64,000 nt of DNA from Schistocephalus solidus (lineage: Eukaryota > Platyhelminthes > Cestoda > Diphyllobothriidea > Diphyllobothriidae). The stretch lies in NCBI GenBank assembly GCA_017591395.1, contig WEDG01003376.1:62001-126000 (forward strand). The letters run 5' to 3'. Below, piece after piece: positions 1-12,062 of this stretch; within the stretch, counting starts at the first letter, position 1; every line of letters starts with the position of its first letter. The notes beneath the pieces are model-generated. The model ran no database searches. It was not told where the DNA came from and was given only the letters and a program-made list of their open reading frames with translations. Both the position numbers and the translations under genes were made by a program.

Positions 1-560
1 AGGGAAGTTACGAGGTTAAGAAAAGCTAAGTGACACACTTCGCATGATCTCCCAGGTAGAAAACCATATTGCGAGTCACTTAGAGCTTATTTTCTAGGCA
101 AAAGTCGAGAATTTGATTTAAAATAATTTTTTCAAGAAGTTTTGCTAGAGCCGGGGTTTTGTGAACACCTCGATAATTATTTACGTCCGAACGAGATCCC
201 GACTTGAAGACAGGAAGAATACTAGATGTCTTCCATGAGTCAGGAAAGAATCTGTTTAGAAGATAAACTGAGAATATATGGCTAAGCAATCGCGGGAAGC
301 TCGGCACTCTCTTAATAACTGAGTTTGGAATACGTCAGTCTCCGAAGAGTACGAGTATATTAGACGAATTATTTGCTTCGAATTAGTTCTATGGAGAAAT
401 CGATGGTGCTGATAACATTCAATGAGGATGCCTGAAACGTCGGAACCGGTTCAGATTCCATTGTAAGATGATTTGCAAAGAACGCACTAAACAGTTCTGC
501 CTTGTCAGAGTCTTCGAGAACGAAGTTCTTGTCTTCCTTTAGTAATGGGGAATTTCATAA
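1..560 (-). pseudogene. LINE reverse transcriptase, N-terminal part, degenerate
   Basis: The minus frame 307-80 contains FPDSWKTSSILPVFKSGSRS followed by NNYRGV and LAKLLEKIILNQI. These are the conserved N-terminal motifs of non-LTR reverse transcriptases (usually NYRPIS...K..E). In-frame stops occur upstream between about 310 and 560. The catalytic YADD motif would lie to the left of the window. Confidence 0.75.
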
Positions 561-760
561 CCTCGTTTAGAGGAGGATCGACGGCGGAACAGTTAAGCAA
601 CAGATTTTGCAGAGTTTGGCTCACTGAGTGCGCAAGATTCTCTCTGTCTGTCACGTGCAAGACGAATCTAAGAGGCTAATTCAAAAATCTCTGCGGTCCT
701 TAGATGTTCAGATAACGAACTAGTATATTGATCTTTCAACTGTTTCCTCAATTTCTTTAG

Positions 761-1600
761 TCATGGCAAAAGAAAGTGAGGAACGGAGGATTCCGAAACG
801 TAGGGCTTGACTATTTTGGTTGGCACAAGTTCCAGGATGTTATTTGAAACGACTGACATGAAGTCAGAAAGACTTGCTGCGTCGTTCATGGAAAAGAGAT
901 GTTGCCAGTCCAATGAATCCAAAAAGTTACTAATTAAGCTCATATCTGCGAGGTCAAAAGCATGATAGGTACGAATGGCATTAGCCTTTTTCGATGAAAC
1001 AATCGGAAGGCAACAGTGAATTAATGTATGGTCATTTTGGAAGATGCCCTGCTTAAAATCAACTAAGAGCGGAGCAAGGTCATTTGTGAAAATCAGGTCT
1101 AAAATATGCTTGTCTCGCGTTGAAGAACGGACAAGCTGGGACCAATAAGAAAAATTAATGGTACCGAGGAAAGGCTGAAATCTGGGTGGACACAAGTTAA
1201 AAATCCAGTCAATTTTAGGAAAATTAAAATCCCCAGCGATTATTTTAATGTTAAAATTGGACTCCGAATCCAATTAAAAAATTTCACAAAGTTTGCATCA
1301 TCATCGGATGATGAATTAGGTGGGTTGTAAATACATCCCAGAATCGCCTTTTGTCGGGAGACAGGATAATGGATGTGAAGCAGTAATTACCATAGAATAA
1401 AGTAACATCTAGATCAAATGGGAAGTGCTTAAATGGAGCTTTAATATAGAGAATACAACCACCACCAGGCTTGCTAATGCGGTCGTGACGGTAGATATCA
1501 TACTGGTCTATGACAAGCAAAGAGTCGGAAATTAAGGGATGAGTCCAAGATTCAGTTACTCATAAAACATCGGGCATTAACTCGAAAGCAATGGCTCTCA
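761..1600 (-). pseudogene. LINE APE-type endonuclease domain, frameshifted
   Basis: Two minus-strand frames make up one exonuclease-endonuclease-phosphatase domain. 1520-1284 holds the N-terminal half, including YDIYRHDR and the GGGCILYIK strand. 1273-761 holds the C-terminal half with the GDFNFPKIDW motif, the LDLIFTND segment and NDHTLIHC. The last corresponds to the catalytic SDH motif of APE-like nucleases, with Ser replaced by Asn but Asp and His kept. The frameshift lies near 1275-1285. The domain would cut target DNA to prime reverse transcription in an intact element. Confidence 0.75.
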
Positions 1601-1688
1601 GTTGGGCCATCTTATTTATAAACAGATCTAGCATTAAGTAATATGACATCTAGCGTAGTTTGAGTATCCAAACTAGGGTTATGGTTAT

Positions 1689-3012
1689 TTATAAAAAAGG
1701 AAGACTTGGTGGTGGGAAAGTAAACTCTAGAGAGGAAGGTACGGGCGGAAAGTAAAATTGCTGCTGTCTACAATTAGCTAAGCTGTTACTGCTAACTAAA
1801 TTAGGATTATTGTAGAAAAGCATATTTGTGTGGTATCCATTGAGAGGAAGGCTATTTTCTGCGTTAGCGAAAATAGGAGGCCTTAAAATAGGGTTTTGAG
1901 GAATATTGGAATAATATGGGGGGAGAATAAGATTTGAAAATGGAACAAATTGTTTTGGAAAACTGTTACCGTAAGGGGTATATTTAATAAATTGGGGAGT
2001 CTGAGAAGTTGATTGGTTGGGATAATTGCTAAGGAAAGTTTGGGTGTGTATGGTAGATGCTGGAGGGTTAGGAGGTTTCCCTACTTTAATGACGTTTTTC
2101 TTTTTGGAACTTAAGTTTGGAGCATACTTTGACTTGCCCAGGTTATTGATAAGTTCAGTAGATTGAACAGCTGAGACCGGAGTGGATAGCGTGGAATGGG
2201 AACGAGGCGGACTTGACCCTGTTTTGTGGACTAAGTCAACAGTAGGAATATAAGGAAAACTACTTTGAAACGGAGAAGCAGTCGGTCTTGGCACTTTAGA
2301 CGGAGTAACTGACATTAAAGGCGGGCTTACAACATGGCTGATAGCTACTGCGTTTGAAATTCCTATTCGCGAGGAAAAAGGCGTTAATGGATTCGTTGAA
2401 AGAAAAGCGGGAGTTGAAGTTACAGAGGATTTTGAACCAGGCACTATAGGAGATTGCTGTACCATCTTGTTGTGGTTTGCATAGCCATGATCAGACTTAT
2501 GGATAATGGATTGAGAGGCCGAAGACCTATGCAAGAGGGGAGACACATTCCTTCGCTCCATCGGTGTAAGATCCCGACAAAGGAAGCATTTTGCAACTTC
2601 TAGATAACGAGAAATGCGCTAATTTGTAGTTGAAACCGCACGAGTACAGGAAGTCTACGGCAACGTCAATAGGTCGACTGTCTAGGGAAACATTTTTAAA
2701 AAGAAAATTATAATTTCTTTTCTGTCGGTCTAATGTTTCATTGGCAACCAAATGGACGAGAGAATCCAGACGCTGACATTCCTGAGAGGGAAGAGCAGAT
2801 ATGTCACCGTCCAATAAGTTCCCCAGTATAGAGAGAACTGATCCAAACTTTAACATAAAAGCATTACAATTTTGAAAAGCAGAGAGATCAAGCTGCTTAG
2901 CTTTAACAACTGGTTGCATATTCATATCACTGCTGTGACTATTAGATGCAGCCAAGCAACGCTTCGGTGCAATGGCTGAGAGATTGCGACGAGCTGAGAT
3001 TTTCGTTCTCAT
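1689..3012 (-). pseudogene. LINE ORF1-like protein, split by a frameshift
   Basis: Two overlapping open frames on the minus strand, 3012-2527 (161 codons) and 2561-1689 (290 codons), probably were one ORF1. They overlap by only 35 bases, and the switch is near 2550. The first part is Cys-poor and rich in Leu, with a stretch ending in FLYSCGFNYKLAHFSLSRSC. The second is low-complexity, rich in Ser, Pro, Asn and Thr, ending in a run of Pro and Phe. No zinc knuckle or RRM is visible. Position just upstream of the endonuclease is the main reason for the ORF1 call. It could alternatively be an unrelated ORF fused by insertion. Confidence 0.55.
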
Positions 3013-3429
3013 TTTTGCTAAGAGGAGGCTTTAATTTGGTCAAACTTAGGAAAAATCAGGCAAATAATATTCTTACGTGCTTGAGAAAACTTCTTAGTAT
3101 AACAGATCTACCTGACTAATAACGAGGCTATATCGGGTGAAAATCTTGACTCTAAATGTTCACGCCTGTAGGAGAGGACGAGCACCACAGGTATAAGCAG
3201 TTGATAGAGTGTTAAAAATGCAAAGTTTTTATCAAAAAATCAGGTAGTAATTTAAGCTTCGGATAAGGAAATCCTCAAAAAAATTAGAACTTTCACTTAT
3301 CTTTCAAAAACGAGCTGTGCGCCTTAACCTTAACCCTTGGACCTCCGGCTATCTCACAAATGTGAGATGTGAGACGTTCAACGCCGTGTTATGTGAAAAC
3401 CTAGTGCATGTGTTTGGGGGAATATTTTG

Positions 3430-4010
3430 TTATGCAGTACGCGTAGACGAGGTCGCCTGCAGTTGCGCCCAATTCCGCATCAAACAACTGACCGGCTTGG
3501 ACATTGGTCTGCTTGTGGGGGGTGAGGGAGAGAGTGAGGTCGACGGCTTAGCGCATTTTTTCCTCACTATAAACAATCTGACTCTCTTGAAAATATCGCG
3601 GTGCGCTAATAGCCGTGGCTTGGAAGGTTGCCAACTGACGGGATAACTCGGAACACGTGGTCAGCCTGGTGTGTTTTTTGTGGCGTGGCTGACTGCAATG
3701 GCTTCTTCTTAATGTGATCTTTATGGCACTCCGATTCCGTGCGATCTGCACCAGGTGTGGTGGCACGCCCAGGGGTGGCTCCGGCCGCGCCGGCCACCTG
3801 CACCCTCTTCCGCCTCAGGTCTCCTTGACTCTGTTATGACACCAAGTCGAGGTGGGGGAGGAGGAGAGAGTGCGGTAGCTGCTGCGCAAGTCTGTTATCA
3901 CTTAAAACTAATCCACGCGAAGTCACTGTCCCTGAACCACCATGGTTTGGAGCATACGGTGAACATCATCGGACTACGACGGTCGAACTGACGTGTTCCA
4001 ACCTGAAAGT
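3430..4010 (+). repeat. Dispersed repeat A, copy 1
   Basis: This stretch shares long blocks with 9945-10385, 42700-43225 and, in reverse complement, 49385-49935 and 55790-56425. Diagnostic blocks are 'cactataaacaatctga', 'gtggcttggaaggttgcc', 'gagagtgcggtag' and the end 'cggtcgaactg'. It has no coding capacity; short ORFs in it are chance. It may be the 3' non-coding part of the RTE LINE described at 56-60 kb, because both LINE copies here are followed by it in the same orientation. Confidence 0.75.
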
Positions 4011-4500
4011 CTTCGGCCGCTACAATGATGTGCCGTCGAACGTGCAATAAGAGTATTTAAAAAATTACCAAAACGTCTGGTAAAACCTTTAACGTAAAAA
4101 TATGTTCAACTCTTTTACAATTCAAAAAGCCTGTACAGGCCATGATAGTTGACGTTGAAGTTTCTGGACACTGATATATAATATAGGTATACGTTAGGAA
4201 TAGAAGTAAGCTTCTAACCGTTAAGCTTATGTAATGGGGAACTTCGTTGAAACCGCTTTCCTGTGGCGTCCAGAGGCCGCTTGAGGCGTCTTGGGAAGGC
4301 GGCCTCCAATTCGTGGATGTCGGCCCGGCCACCTCCGTTCCACTGTATGAAGAAGTCTGCGTAGAAAATTTATAGGTGAACATATAGAAAGACACTTAGG
4401 ATTAGCTCGTATACTTTCGATATGTAGTGTCCATCTTTGTTTTTTGGCCTTTGAAATTAATTTTAAGGCTGCGTCCTCGAATATTCCGTCGAAAATAACT

Positions 4501-5337
4501 TTCATCAAGTCATCGGTGGCCCGACCAGAGAGACAACCCAGGTATGATGGCTAGACGGATTATTAATCTTAGTAATGCTATATTCCAACTGCCGACATCT
4601 GGCAGCGGGCCTTAGTCCACTGTGCATAAACGTCTGTGTAGTTATTGCTTAATGAAATCTGACGGCAACTTACCGGTTATAACCTCGTACAGCTTGGAGC
4701 CACTGAGGCCATCCTTTGTCTTTTAGCCCTTGACTTTTAGATGCTCGTGGATGATAAAATCGAACAGAACATGAAGAAGTCTTCTGACAATCTTCTGTAT
4801 TACGCCCGTCCAGGCAACTTAAGAATCTGACCTAAAATGAAGCCAAAATAATATCTTGTCAACTAACCAACTGCCATCTAAAAGCAACATCTGACAGCAG
4901 CTGCTTAACATGTTGGAAGTCCTCTCGAGTTCAGATACTTCTGACCAGAGGATTCCTTGGTAATTCAGCAGTGGAGTCGACGGTGGACACATGCTATCGA
5001 CAATTAGAATTTCTGCCGTCTCTGGGCGGGCGTAATACAGAAGATTATGTCAGAAGAATTCTTCATGTTCTGTTTAATTTTATCAGCCACGAACATCTAA
5101 AAGTCAAGAGCTAAAAGGTGAAGGACGGCCTCAGTGGCTCCAAGCTGTACGAGGTTATTACCGGTAATTTGTTGTCAGCTTTCATGAAGCAATAACTACA
5201 TAGGCGTTCATGCACAGTGGACTAAGGCCCGCAGCCAGATTTCGGCCGTTGGCATGTAGTATTACTTAGATGACTAATCCGTCTAGGCATCATATCTGGG
5301 TTTTCTCGGTGGTCGGGCCACCGATGACTTGGTGAAA
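4501..5337. repeat. Foldback element: ~310-bp inverted repeats around a ~215-bp spacer
   Basis: The left arm (4501-4812) and right arm (5029-5337) are imperfect reverse complements. The left outer end 'tcatcaagtcatcggtggcc' matches 'ggccaccgatgacttggtga' on the right. Inner blocks such as 'cagtggctccaagctgtacg' and 'cagtggactaaggcccgc' also match. The spacer 4813-5028 shows no gene. Arms this long could be a MITE or foldback transposon, or a hairpin made by inverted duplication of an older repeat. No clear target-site duplication was found. Confidence 0.8.
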
Positions 5338-5854
5338 GGTATTTTTTTCTCAATAATGTGTCCATTTCCTCGTGTATATTAGTGGATGCCGCATGGGGCG
5401 TACTAATGCGGTAGTGCTATTTTTAGGAGTGATACAGTACTTTGCATAGCAGGGACTACACTTTACATGGCGTTATCGGCATTGTAAAGGGATTACTAAA
5501 AGGAGGAAAAGGTGGTGTCAACCCGCGCAAATTGTTCCGGTGGTGGGCCAGAGGAGGCTAGCGCGTTAAACTTCCCGCTGTATCCCCTCTAGCCCCTCCA
5601 TTTCCGGCGGGGCTACCAAGGACCAAATAAGATTATCACGCCCTTTGCCAGTTTAGCTGGGAGTGAATAAGTATCGCAATATCCAGTTGGGGCCATCCTT
5701 CTGGCCGCCCCCGATACTTAATCCATTATGGCCCTGTTGCTGTCAAGCTGTGGGCAGCTGCTCAGCACCAGCTCAGCCCGGCACGAAGATTTACAGCATT
5801 TTCCAGAAATCGAGGCATATGCTGTGTGCATATTACTTTTTTGCCAGCCATCCA

Positions 5855-6030
5855 TGTGATCGTGGCCGAGTGGTCAGAAGCGTTCTTTGCCTGCCCAGAG
5901 GTCGCAAGTTCGAATTCCACTGGCGGCACCGAACCTGTGACTCGCGCAGATTGGTCATAGACGTCTGTGTTTTCCATGCCCTTAAGAGTTCTACAAGGCT
6001 GCTCACAAAGTACAAATATTCATCTTCATA
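5855..6030 (+). repeat. tRNA-derived SINE
   Basis: The head resembles a tRNA-Ser/Leu type gene. The A-box-like 'gtggccgagtggtcagaagc' is at about 5862-5881 and the B-box-like 'gcaagttcgaattcc' at about 5904-5918, spaced as in a tRNA internal promoter. The anticodon arm does not fold properly and the sequence runs on into a non-tRNA body ending in an A/T-rich stretch near 6030. These are the marks of a tRNA-derived SINE rather than a working tRNA. Confidence 0.6.
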
Positions 6031-9000
6031 TTTTAAAAGACTATACTAGGAAGCTTAAAAGACAGTTCTCTGTCGAAGAAAATTCATTGCGACATTTCAC
6101 CTAGAAGCAAAGTGCGACTCATGCTACCAAAATCGTTGCTATTTCTCAACCTCTTGACTGTGAGGGTCGAACCAAAGTAGCAATGCTGCAGTCGGTGTTT
6201 GGTGGGGATCCGAAGCAAACTGGATCAGTTACTTCGTTCAACTTCAGGAAGCGAGTTCTCTGAGTTGCAATGGAGGGCGACGTTATCACACAAACCCTGA
6301 TCCACGAAAACAATTTATGATTATTGTTAAACGCGGGACAATATGTGATCTGTCATCTGTTTATTTGGGCGAGGCGTCATTTCAGGCACAAACTGACATG
6401 TCAAGTGCCAACTGACACAGTGGATATTTTTTTACTCAGTAAAAATACCAAGCACATTTTTTATCTAAACCCAAGGCTTGGTTTGTCCGAAAATTTCTAG
6501 CAAGGTTTATGAAATAACATTCCACTTCTTTACAAGCTTATTTTTCTGCAATCGTCACATACTACTGCATGTCTTGCTGTAGTTTTTTGCCTATCCGCCC
6601 TTATTTTTTTAAATGAAACTATGCGAGCTGTGTTCTCTTCTACCTGCTTTGTCTCTTATCCTCCTGTTTATACGTTTATGTGAAGCGATCTAATGATTTG
6701 TCTGGGTATTAAACCCGCACACAAGGCCGAAGAAAGATGCGTGAACGTTCCAGCCCTTGCGGGTCTGAACCCTAGCACATAGATCCGCGATCTTCCATTT
6801 TTGATGTCAGGGTCTACAGTAGATCTTTGTAAGTTAACAGTCATTTTCGACACGCCCCCATCAAACCTGGAAGTTTTCATACCTTTACGTGAGCCGGTAT
6901 GTGAATTTGATAGATAAAAGAACCATTTCTGGTAGGTGGACAGCAAGGAGGATGCATGAGCGCTGAGGAGAGTTTACAATGAGACTAGGTGATATGGAGT
7001 TATGGGCAACGAATGCGGGAGTTTTGGCTCACGTACAGGAAGAAAGAATGCGTAGAGAAATCTGACGCACCGCTGTTGTGCGACCCATTCTGTCTGGTTA
7101 ATTATTGTGTTGTAACAGATCCCCCAGGACAGACTTTGTGTGAGTGAGTGGTCGGGAAGGTGAAGTGAGCTCTTGGCTTGTTTCGTAGTCTCAAGCTGCC
7201 TTTTTGGAATTAATTCTGCAATGTATTGCGCTGAACTATTGTTGAATAAACACTTATACATTTGGTTTACGTATTCTATACTTCGTAGTTTTTGCTGACT
7301 AATGCTGACCTAATGTGAAGAAATTATGCAATCGACACCTTTTGAAGTAACGGATGACGTTCAGAGCGGAGGCAAAGCAGATAGGAAGAATACCGTAGCT
7401 ACTCATCCCCCAAGCCATTAACCTTCGGATTGTAGAGCGTACAGTGTAAATTGAGGATTCAAATTGCATGTGTTTCTGTTAATGTATTCTCAGGCACTTT
7501 ATAAATGCCTAAACGGACATCCACAGACTCGATTCTTGATTGTATCAGTTCACATAGCATTTAATATTCTTACTATGGTCATTATTATTAATAATTTAAA
7601 GGGATTAGACAATGCCTTGGGAAAGCAGAAATAAGCGGCAGTTGGCCAGGGAATAAAGCAAAATGTACAATTTCGTTAAGAAAATGCATCAAACCTTCTT
7701 CAGATCATAGAGCTGTCTAGCCAAGAAACCTAGTTGAAGTGTCTGCTCTATTCTTCAACGACATATGATGACGAAAGAATGCCATGCGCGTCCGTTTAAT
7801 CTATTTTATTTTCAACAGTCAGAAAGCATTATTCCAATGTTTGTGAACAAATTCCAGAACGCACATCTAAAAGGCTGCTTCTTAGAATCAACGAAAGATT
7901 ACCAAGTCAAATTCAGCACATTCGTGAGTTTTGTGACATTTCCGCGAAGTGAGAGAGTTGATTGAGCGGAGTCATTCGAACACCTAGTCCCTTATTACTG
8001 TCACTGATATATGATGCCCTTATGCATTTATATATTTTTCATAGGAAATGTGCATGAAATTATGCTTTCTTATAATCATTTGGTGCAACTTTACGTCTTC
8101 TTTAAAGTTTATCATTGAAGAAAGAACATCTTTCCGTTTTAAAAATGCGTTTAGATAAGAGAGTTTTGAGGACCGTGAAATTGACATTCGTAAAGCATCG
8201 TATCGGTAGCTCTATCGATGTTGCATATGAAGTACGCAACACGGTCGGCATTGATTGAAAAAGTTTATGCATACTCTGTGAAATCTAGGTACGTCTTAAC
8301 GACTTTCCTTAGACGGAATGTATACAGCATTTAGTTTGGAAATGCTGAATGCAAGTGTAACATCACTTCAGGCTGTTAATTATTCAGTAATTGAAAAAGT
8401 TTACTAAAACCTCAAACTACTCTTTCCCCGAGTATAAAATTTTGGGAAGACGTCATTTGCTACCAAACGAGTACAAGGAGGAATAGTTTCATGCGTCGAG
8501 AAACCATGAGAAAGAAATTCATGCTACTTAATTAGTTTGGCTACAATTCACAAAACCATCATGCAAAGCAAAGATTAACCGAACGTGGTTGAGCCATCTT
8601 TCCTCCTTTAGCTGATTCAATTCCACATTTACTAGTGTAGGTACACGCATCAGTAGGCGATACAGTTTAACGTTCAGTAAAAAAATGGCACTGCGAAGGG
8701 AGAGCTCACTGGCCCGAGTCACTGCCAGCGCATGTAAGGCGGACAAGGATATAGATTTTCTGGCCATTGCAGTTCTTTCGTCGCAAGCCAGGAGGGTCAC
8801 CACATGCCCTGGGCACATTGGTGACATGCGCGTCAATGCGTTTAGACTGAGGGAAACTTACGACGAATCCATCTCGCTCGCCTCACCTATACAACTTTCC
8901 TAGGAAAAGTCACGATCAATGCAACTTAACCTGAATACAGGTTCAGTGATTAAACCCAGCTCTACACGCGCCACGCATGTTCTGGCCCCTCCACAAACAT

Positions 9001-9944
9001 GAACCAGATTCCGAGTAGTGTCTCAGAGCTCTTTATGAACCAAGCCTGAGTAGGGGTCATATTACGATAGTTCATTGCAGTTTTATTTTCGCTGCAAAGA
9101 AGGAGCGAATTATCTCGCCGACTGGTAACCTTATAAATCAAGAATTTCAGTGAATCTTTAGAGCTTAAAAATGTGTTTTCTAGTTTGTAGAGAAGAATTC
9201 TATCATCGAATCCTCATAAGATCGGTCTCAATCTCTCCTTCTATCTCTCTCTCGCTTCTATCTCCTAACATGTACCTGAAGCACATCCATGTCAGGTCAA
9301 CTAAAATCTGTGAGATCGGACGTAATCGTGGAAGCGAGGTAAAGTCTACCTATAGCATGCGCCCACATTTAAGGTGATTCGCTCTTCATTACTGACGTCG
9401 GCGAACTTCATCGCATAGTATTTACAGAAGCGTTCAGTGATGCTTATTGTTATTGTTGACAGTTTGGTTTATGTGACTGGACAGGCTCATGTGATGCTTA
9501 TACATGTAGGAAGTTTATAGACACTCCCACGGCATACTAGTTAATAGTCGGGGGTCTTAAAATTTCTTCACCAATTTTATTGCAATAGTCGCGGCCTCTG
9601 AAGAGGTCAGGCTTCAGCACGGCTTGAACATGCCAGTTAATTCTAGGATCAGGATGTCCGGATTACCAATTCATCTTCACAAGTTTGGTAAAATAAGTTC
9701 AGCGTTTTGTGCTTGTCTTCGTTCATTCCGAATCCCCATAGCAGAATCATAACTTTCCGGATTCCCTTCTTCGTTAGAACTTATACCAAAAATTTTAAGC
9801 CTGCATATTTTAACAAACTGAAGGCTCGACTTGTTGCCCAAATAAGGGCTAAAATTTTAGCATCGTATTCAATGCTCAATTAAATTGTTTTTTCCTAATA
9901 AGCACATTTGTCTACAACTTCAAGGCTTTATTCAGAGACATTGT
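6031..9944. other. No gene seen
   Basis: A/T-rich sequence without a convincing ORF, splice-supported exon or RNA gene. ORFs of up to about 100 codons on both strands (for example 8836-8528 minus) overlap each other in antiparallel frames and show no recognisable domain. They are probably chance or old repeat remains. Confidence 0.6.
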
Positions 9945-10385
9945 GGTGGTATTAGAGAGTGAGGTTCAGGTCTGAGAACATTGGCTTCACTATAAACAGC
10001 CGAACAGTGCGCTAAAAACCATGGCTTGCAAGGTTGCCAACTGACGCAGTGTTGGTTTGGAGCGGCCGACTGGTGGACTGAGAGTCAGGCTGCTATGGCT
10101 CCGTCTTAACGTAGCCTCTATGACGCTCTCACTCACTGGGATCCGAGCCAGGTGTGGCGGTGCTCTTAGAGGTGATTCCGACCACGGCAACCACTCGCGT
10201 TCTCATCCCCCTTCGACCTTCGACCGTCCAGATGGAAGAGGCGGAGAGAATGCGGTAGATGCAGCGCAAGTCCATTCTCATTCTAATTTTAAATAACACA
10301 CAGGTCGCTGTCCCTGCGCCTACCCTGGTGTGGTGCACACGGTGGACCTCTTCGAACTTGACAATCGAACTGTCAGTGTATTCTG
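9945..10385 (+). repeat. Dispersed repeat A, copy 2
   Basis: Shares blocks with copy 1 in the same order: 'tggcttgcaaggttgccaac', 'gagagtcaggctgctatggc', 'gagagaatgcggtagatgc', and the 3' end 'ggtgtggtgcacacggtgga' then 'aatcgaactgtc'. No coding potential. Confidence 0.75.
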
Positions 10386-11589
10386 TAGATGGTGCCGTTT
10401 TCTCTCTGCCTACCCAAGTTAGTCAACTTGGAAGCTGATATATCAGGAGGAAAATATATTTTAGGCTCTTTCGCATATGTGCTTTGTCCATGGTGTCAAG
10501 TGTCAACCATCTGTGAATAAGAGCTCACGCTGGCTAGCCGTTAATAATTTCCTATCAATATTCGTACGTCAAGCATTTCTTAGTGTCTTACTGACCCAGA
10601 AAGCTACGTCAATTCAAGCATTCATGTCACGGTAAGGAGCCATCAGTTCGGTAAAATAAGAACTCAAGTAGCACGAGGGCAAGAATGCAACACTGTTTAG
10701 CCTATTTGTCATGGCCAAGGCTTCGAAGTTGAATTCGCAACCTGCAGTGCGATGCATCATTCCATCTTCAAGCTTGCCGGATCAGTGCAGACCCTTCTGA
10801 ATATCCTATTTCTGCCCATTTCTGCCAGAATCACTTTCAATTCACGATGTCAAAGATCCCATAAGGGTAAGATGGACGAAGTTCGTCGATGAGCTAACTT
10901 CCACTCAGCTCTGATTTCTCTGTTGCTGTCCAATTTCAAAAATTATATTGTGCTTTTGCCCTGTAGTTACGATGTTCACACTGTGCCCGTGGAAGAAGTC
11001 CACGTTCCAGATAAAAGTTGTGCCGTTTAGCAGGAACGAAGGCGACCAGTTTGCTAGAAACCCTGACGTGCGGGTGCCGACCCAATGAGCAGGAACCTTG
11101 CGGTTTCACTTTCGTTTGTAGAAGCGTTTATTATTGACATCTCTGAAACCCTATTAAATGTTTTCATGACTTCATGTACCCCGCAAAAAGGGTCCCCCTT
11201 TGTTCCAACTGAGGAACCATCGCATCCGTACTTCTGTCACAATGAACTCGATCTCCATGGCTTCTACACATGCAATCTACAGTGCTAACTCTATGGCACA
11301 CTGCATGGGTGACCAAGTATCAAGTTCAGTATTCGTTCCCACTCGGGGAAGTCGACTGATTGCCACGACAGAGATTCAAGTTTGACGATTGAGCACGACC
11401 CTAAAATGTTCAACCCAGAGCTCCGGGGTATCTAATTTATTTTCCAGTGTTTCCGTCGTCTGATGGACGCAAATAAGTAGTTGTGGCTGGCTGCCTTGAT
11501 GGTCCCGGGCAAATAGGCGGATGGCACTGGACAGCCCGAAGACGGACAGAGAGCGGCTCTGTGTGTTAGATCTGTAGACGACGCCCAGC
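10386..11589. other. No gene seen
   Basis: No domain-bearing ORF or RNA gene is recognisable. Short ORFs at 11085-11385 (+) and 11376-11620 (-) have no known motif. Confidence 0.5.
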
Positions 11590-12062
11590 AATGCCATCTA
11601 TGTCCAGCGTCCTGGTTCAAGGCTCACTACCTCAAGATCATGCAACATCGCAGCGAATGGTTTCAGGCTCCCTGACCTGCAAACAATTGACCGAATTCCA
11701 CTAACACACACAGTACGTGCGTTCTGATAGTCGTGGATGCCCAAGTACCGCTTGAACACCCCTTCACCCGGCCGACGTAGCTTGGGCCACTAGACACGAC
11801 GCCCCTGGGTACTGCAACACACACCTATTGCACAACACTTGACTTGCTCAACAGACCTATTTAAGCAGCTGCCACAAATTTCTCATTCTCGCTCTCTCAG
11901 ACATGGCTGGACGCAGTCAATACTAGCCCTGGCTTCGCCAGTGGCCACTGCTGTCTTCGACGACAACTCGGGTTTTGTTGCCAATCAGTCATTCATTCTG
12001 GTGCCTTCTGCTTTTTATTTGCAACGGGGGTTTGGCCTGGAGATCTTGGTGCTCCAAGTATG
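11590..12062 (+). repeat. Dispersed repeat B, copy 1
   Basis: Shares co-linear blocks with 16390-16910: 'caattgaccga', 'acagacctatt', 'tctcattctcgctctc', 'catggctgga' and 'tggtgccttctg'. Function and class are unknown. The two copies are in the same orientation, but two exons of the Rab gene lie between them, so they are not the LTRs of one element. Confidence 0.6.

Larger units (their letters stand above)
1..3012 (-). mobile_element. Decayed CR1/Jockey-type LINE, 5' two-thirds, truncated by the window edge
   Basis: Reading down the minus strand, the order is an ORF1-like protein, an APE-type endonuclease and the start of a reverse transcriptase. That is the order of a two-ORF non-LTR retrotransposon. 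The remaining RT and the 3' end lie beyond position 1. Every ORF is interrupted by frameshifts or stops, so the copy is dead. The family call is from protein motifs only; CR1-like versus Jockey-like cannot be settled without alignment. Confidence 0.8.

Noticed and set aside
5762..5977. 71-codon minus ORF across the SINE
   Set aside because: It is a translation of the tRNA-derived repeat. The same type of chance ORF arises wherever this SINE occurs.
6980..7260. 95-codon minus-strand ORF with 'tgttacaacaca' resembling an LTR start
   Set aside because: No second LTR, primer-binding site or pol fragment is recognisable nearby.
8528..8903. Antiparallel ORFs of 72-102 codons
   Set aside because: They overlap in opposite frames, carry no known motif and lack splice or start support. 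Probably chance.
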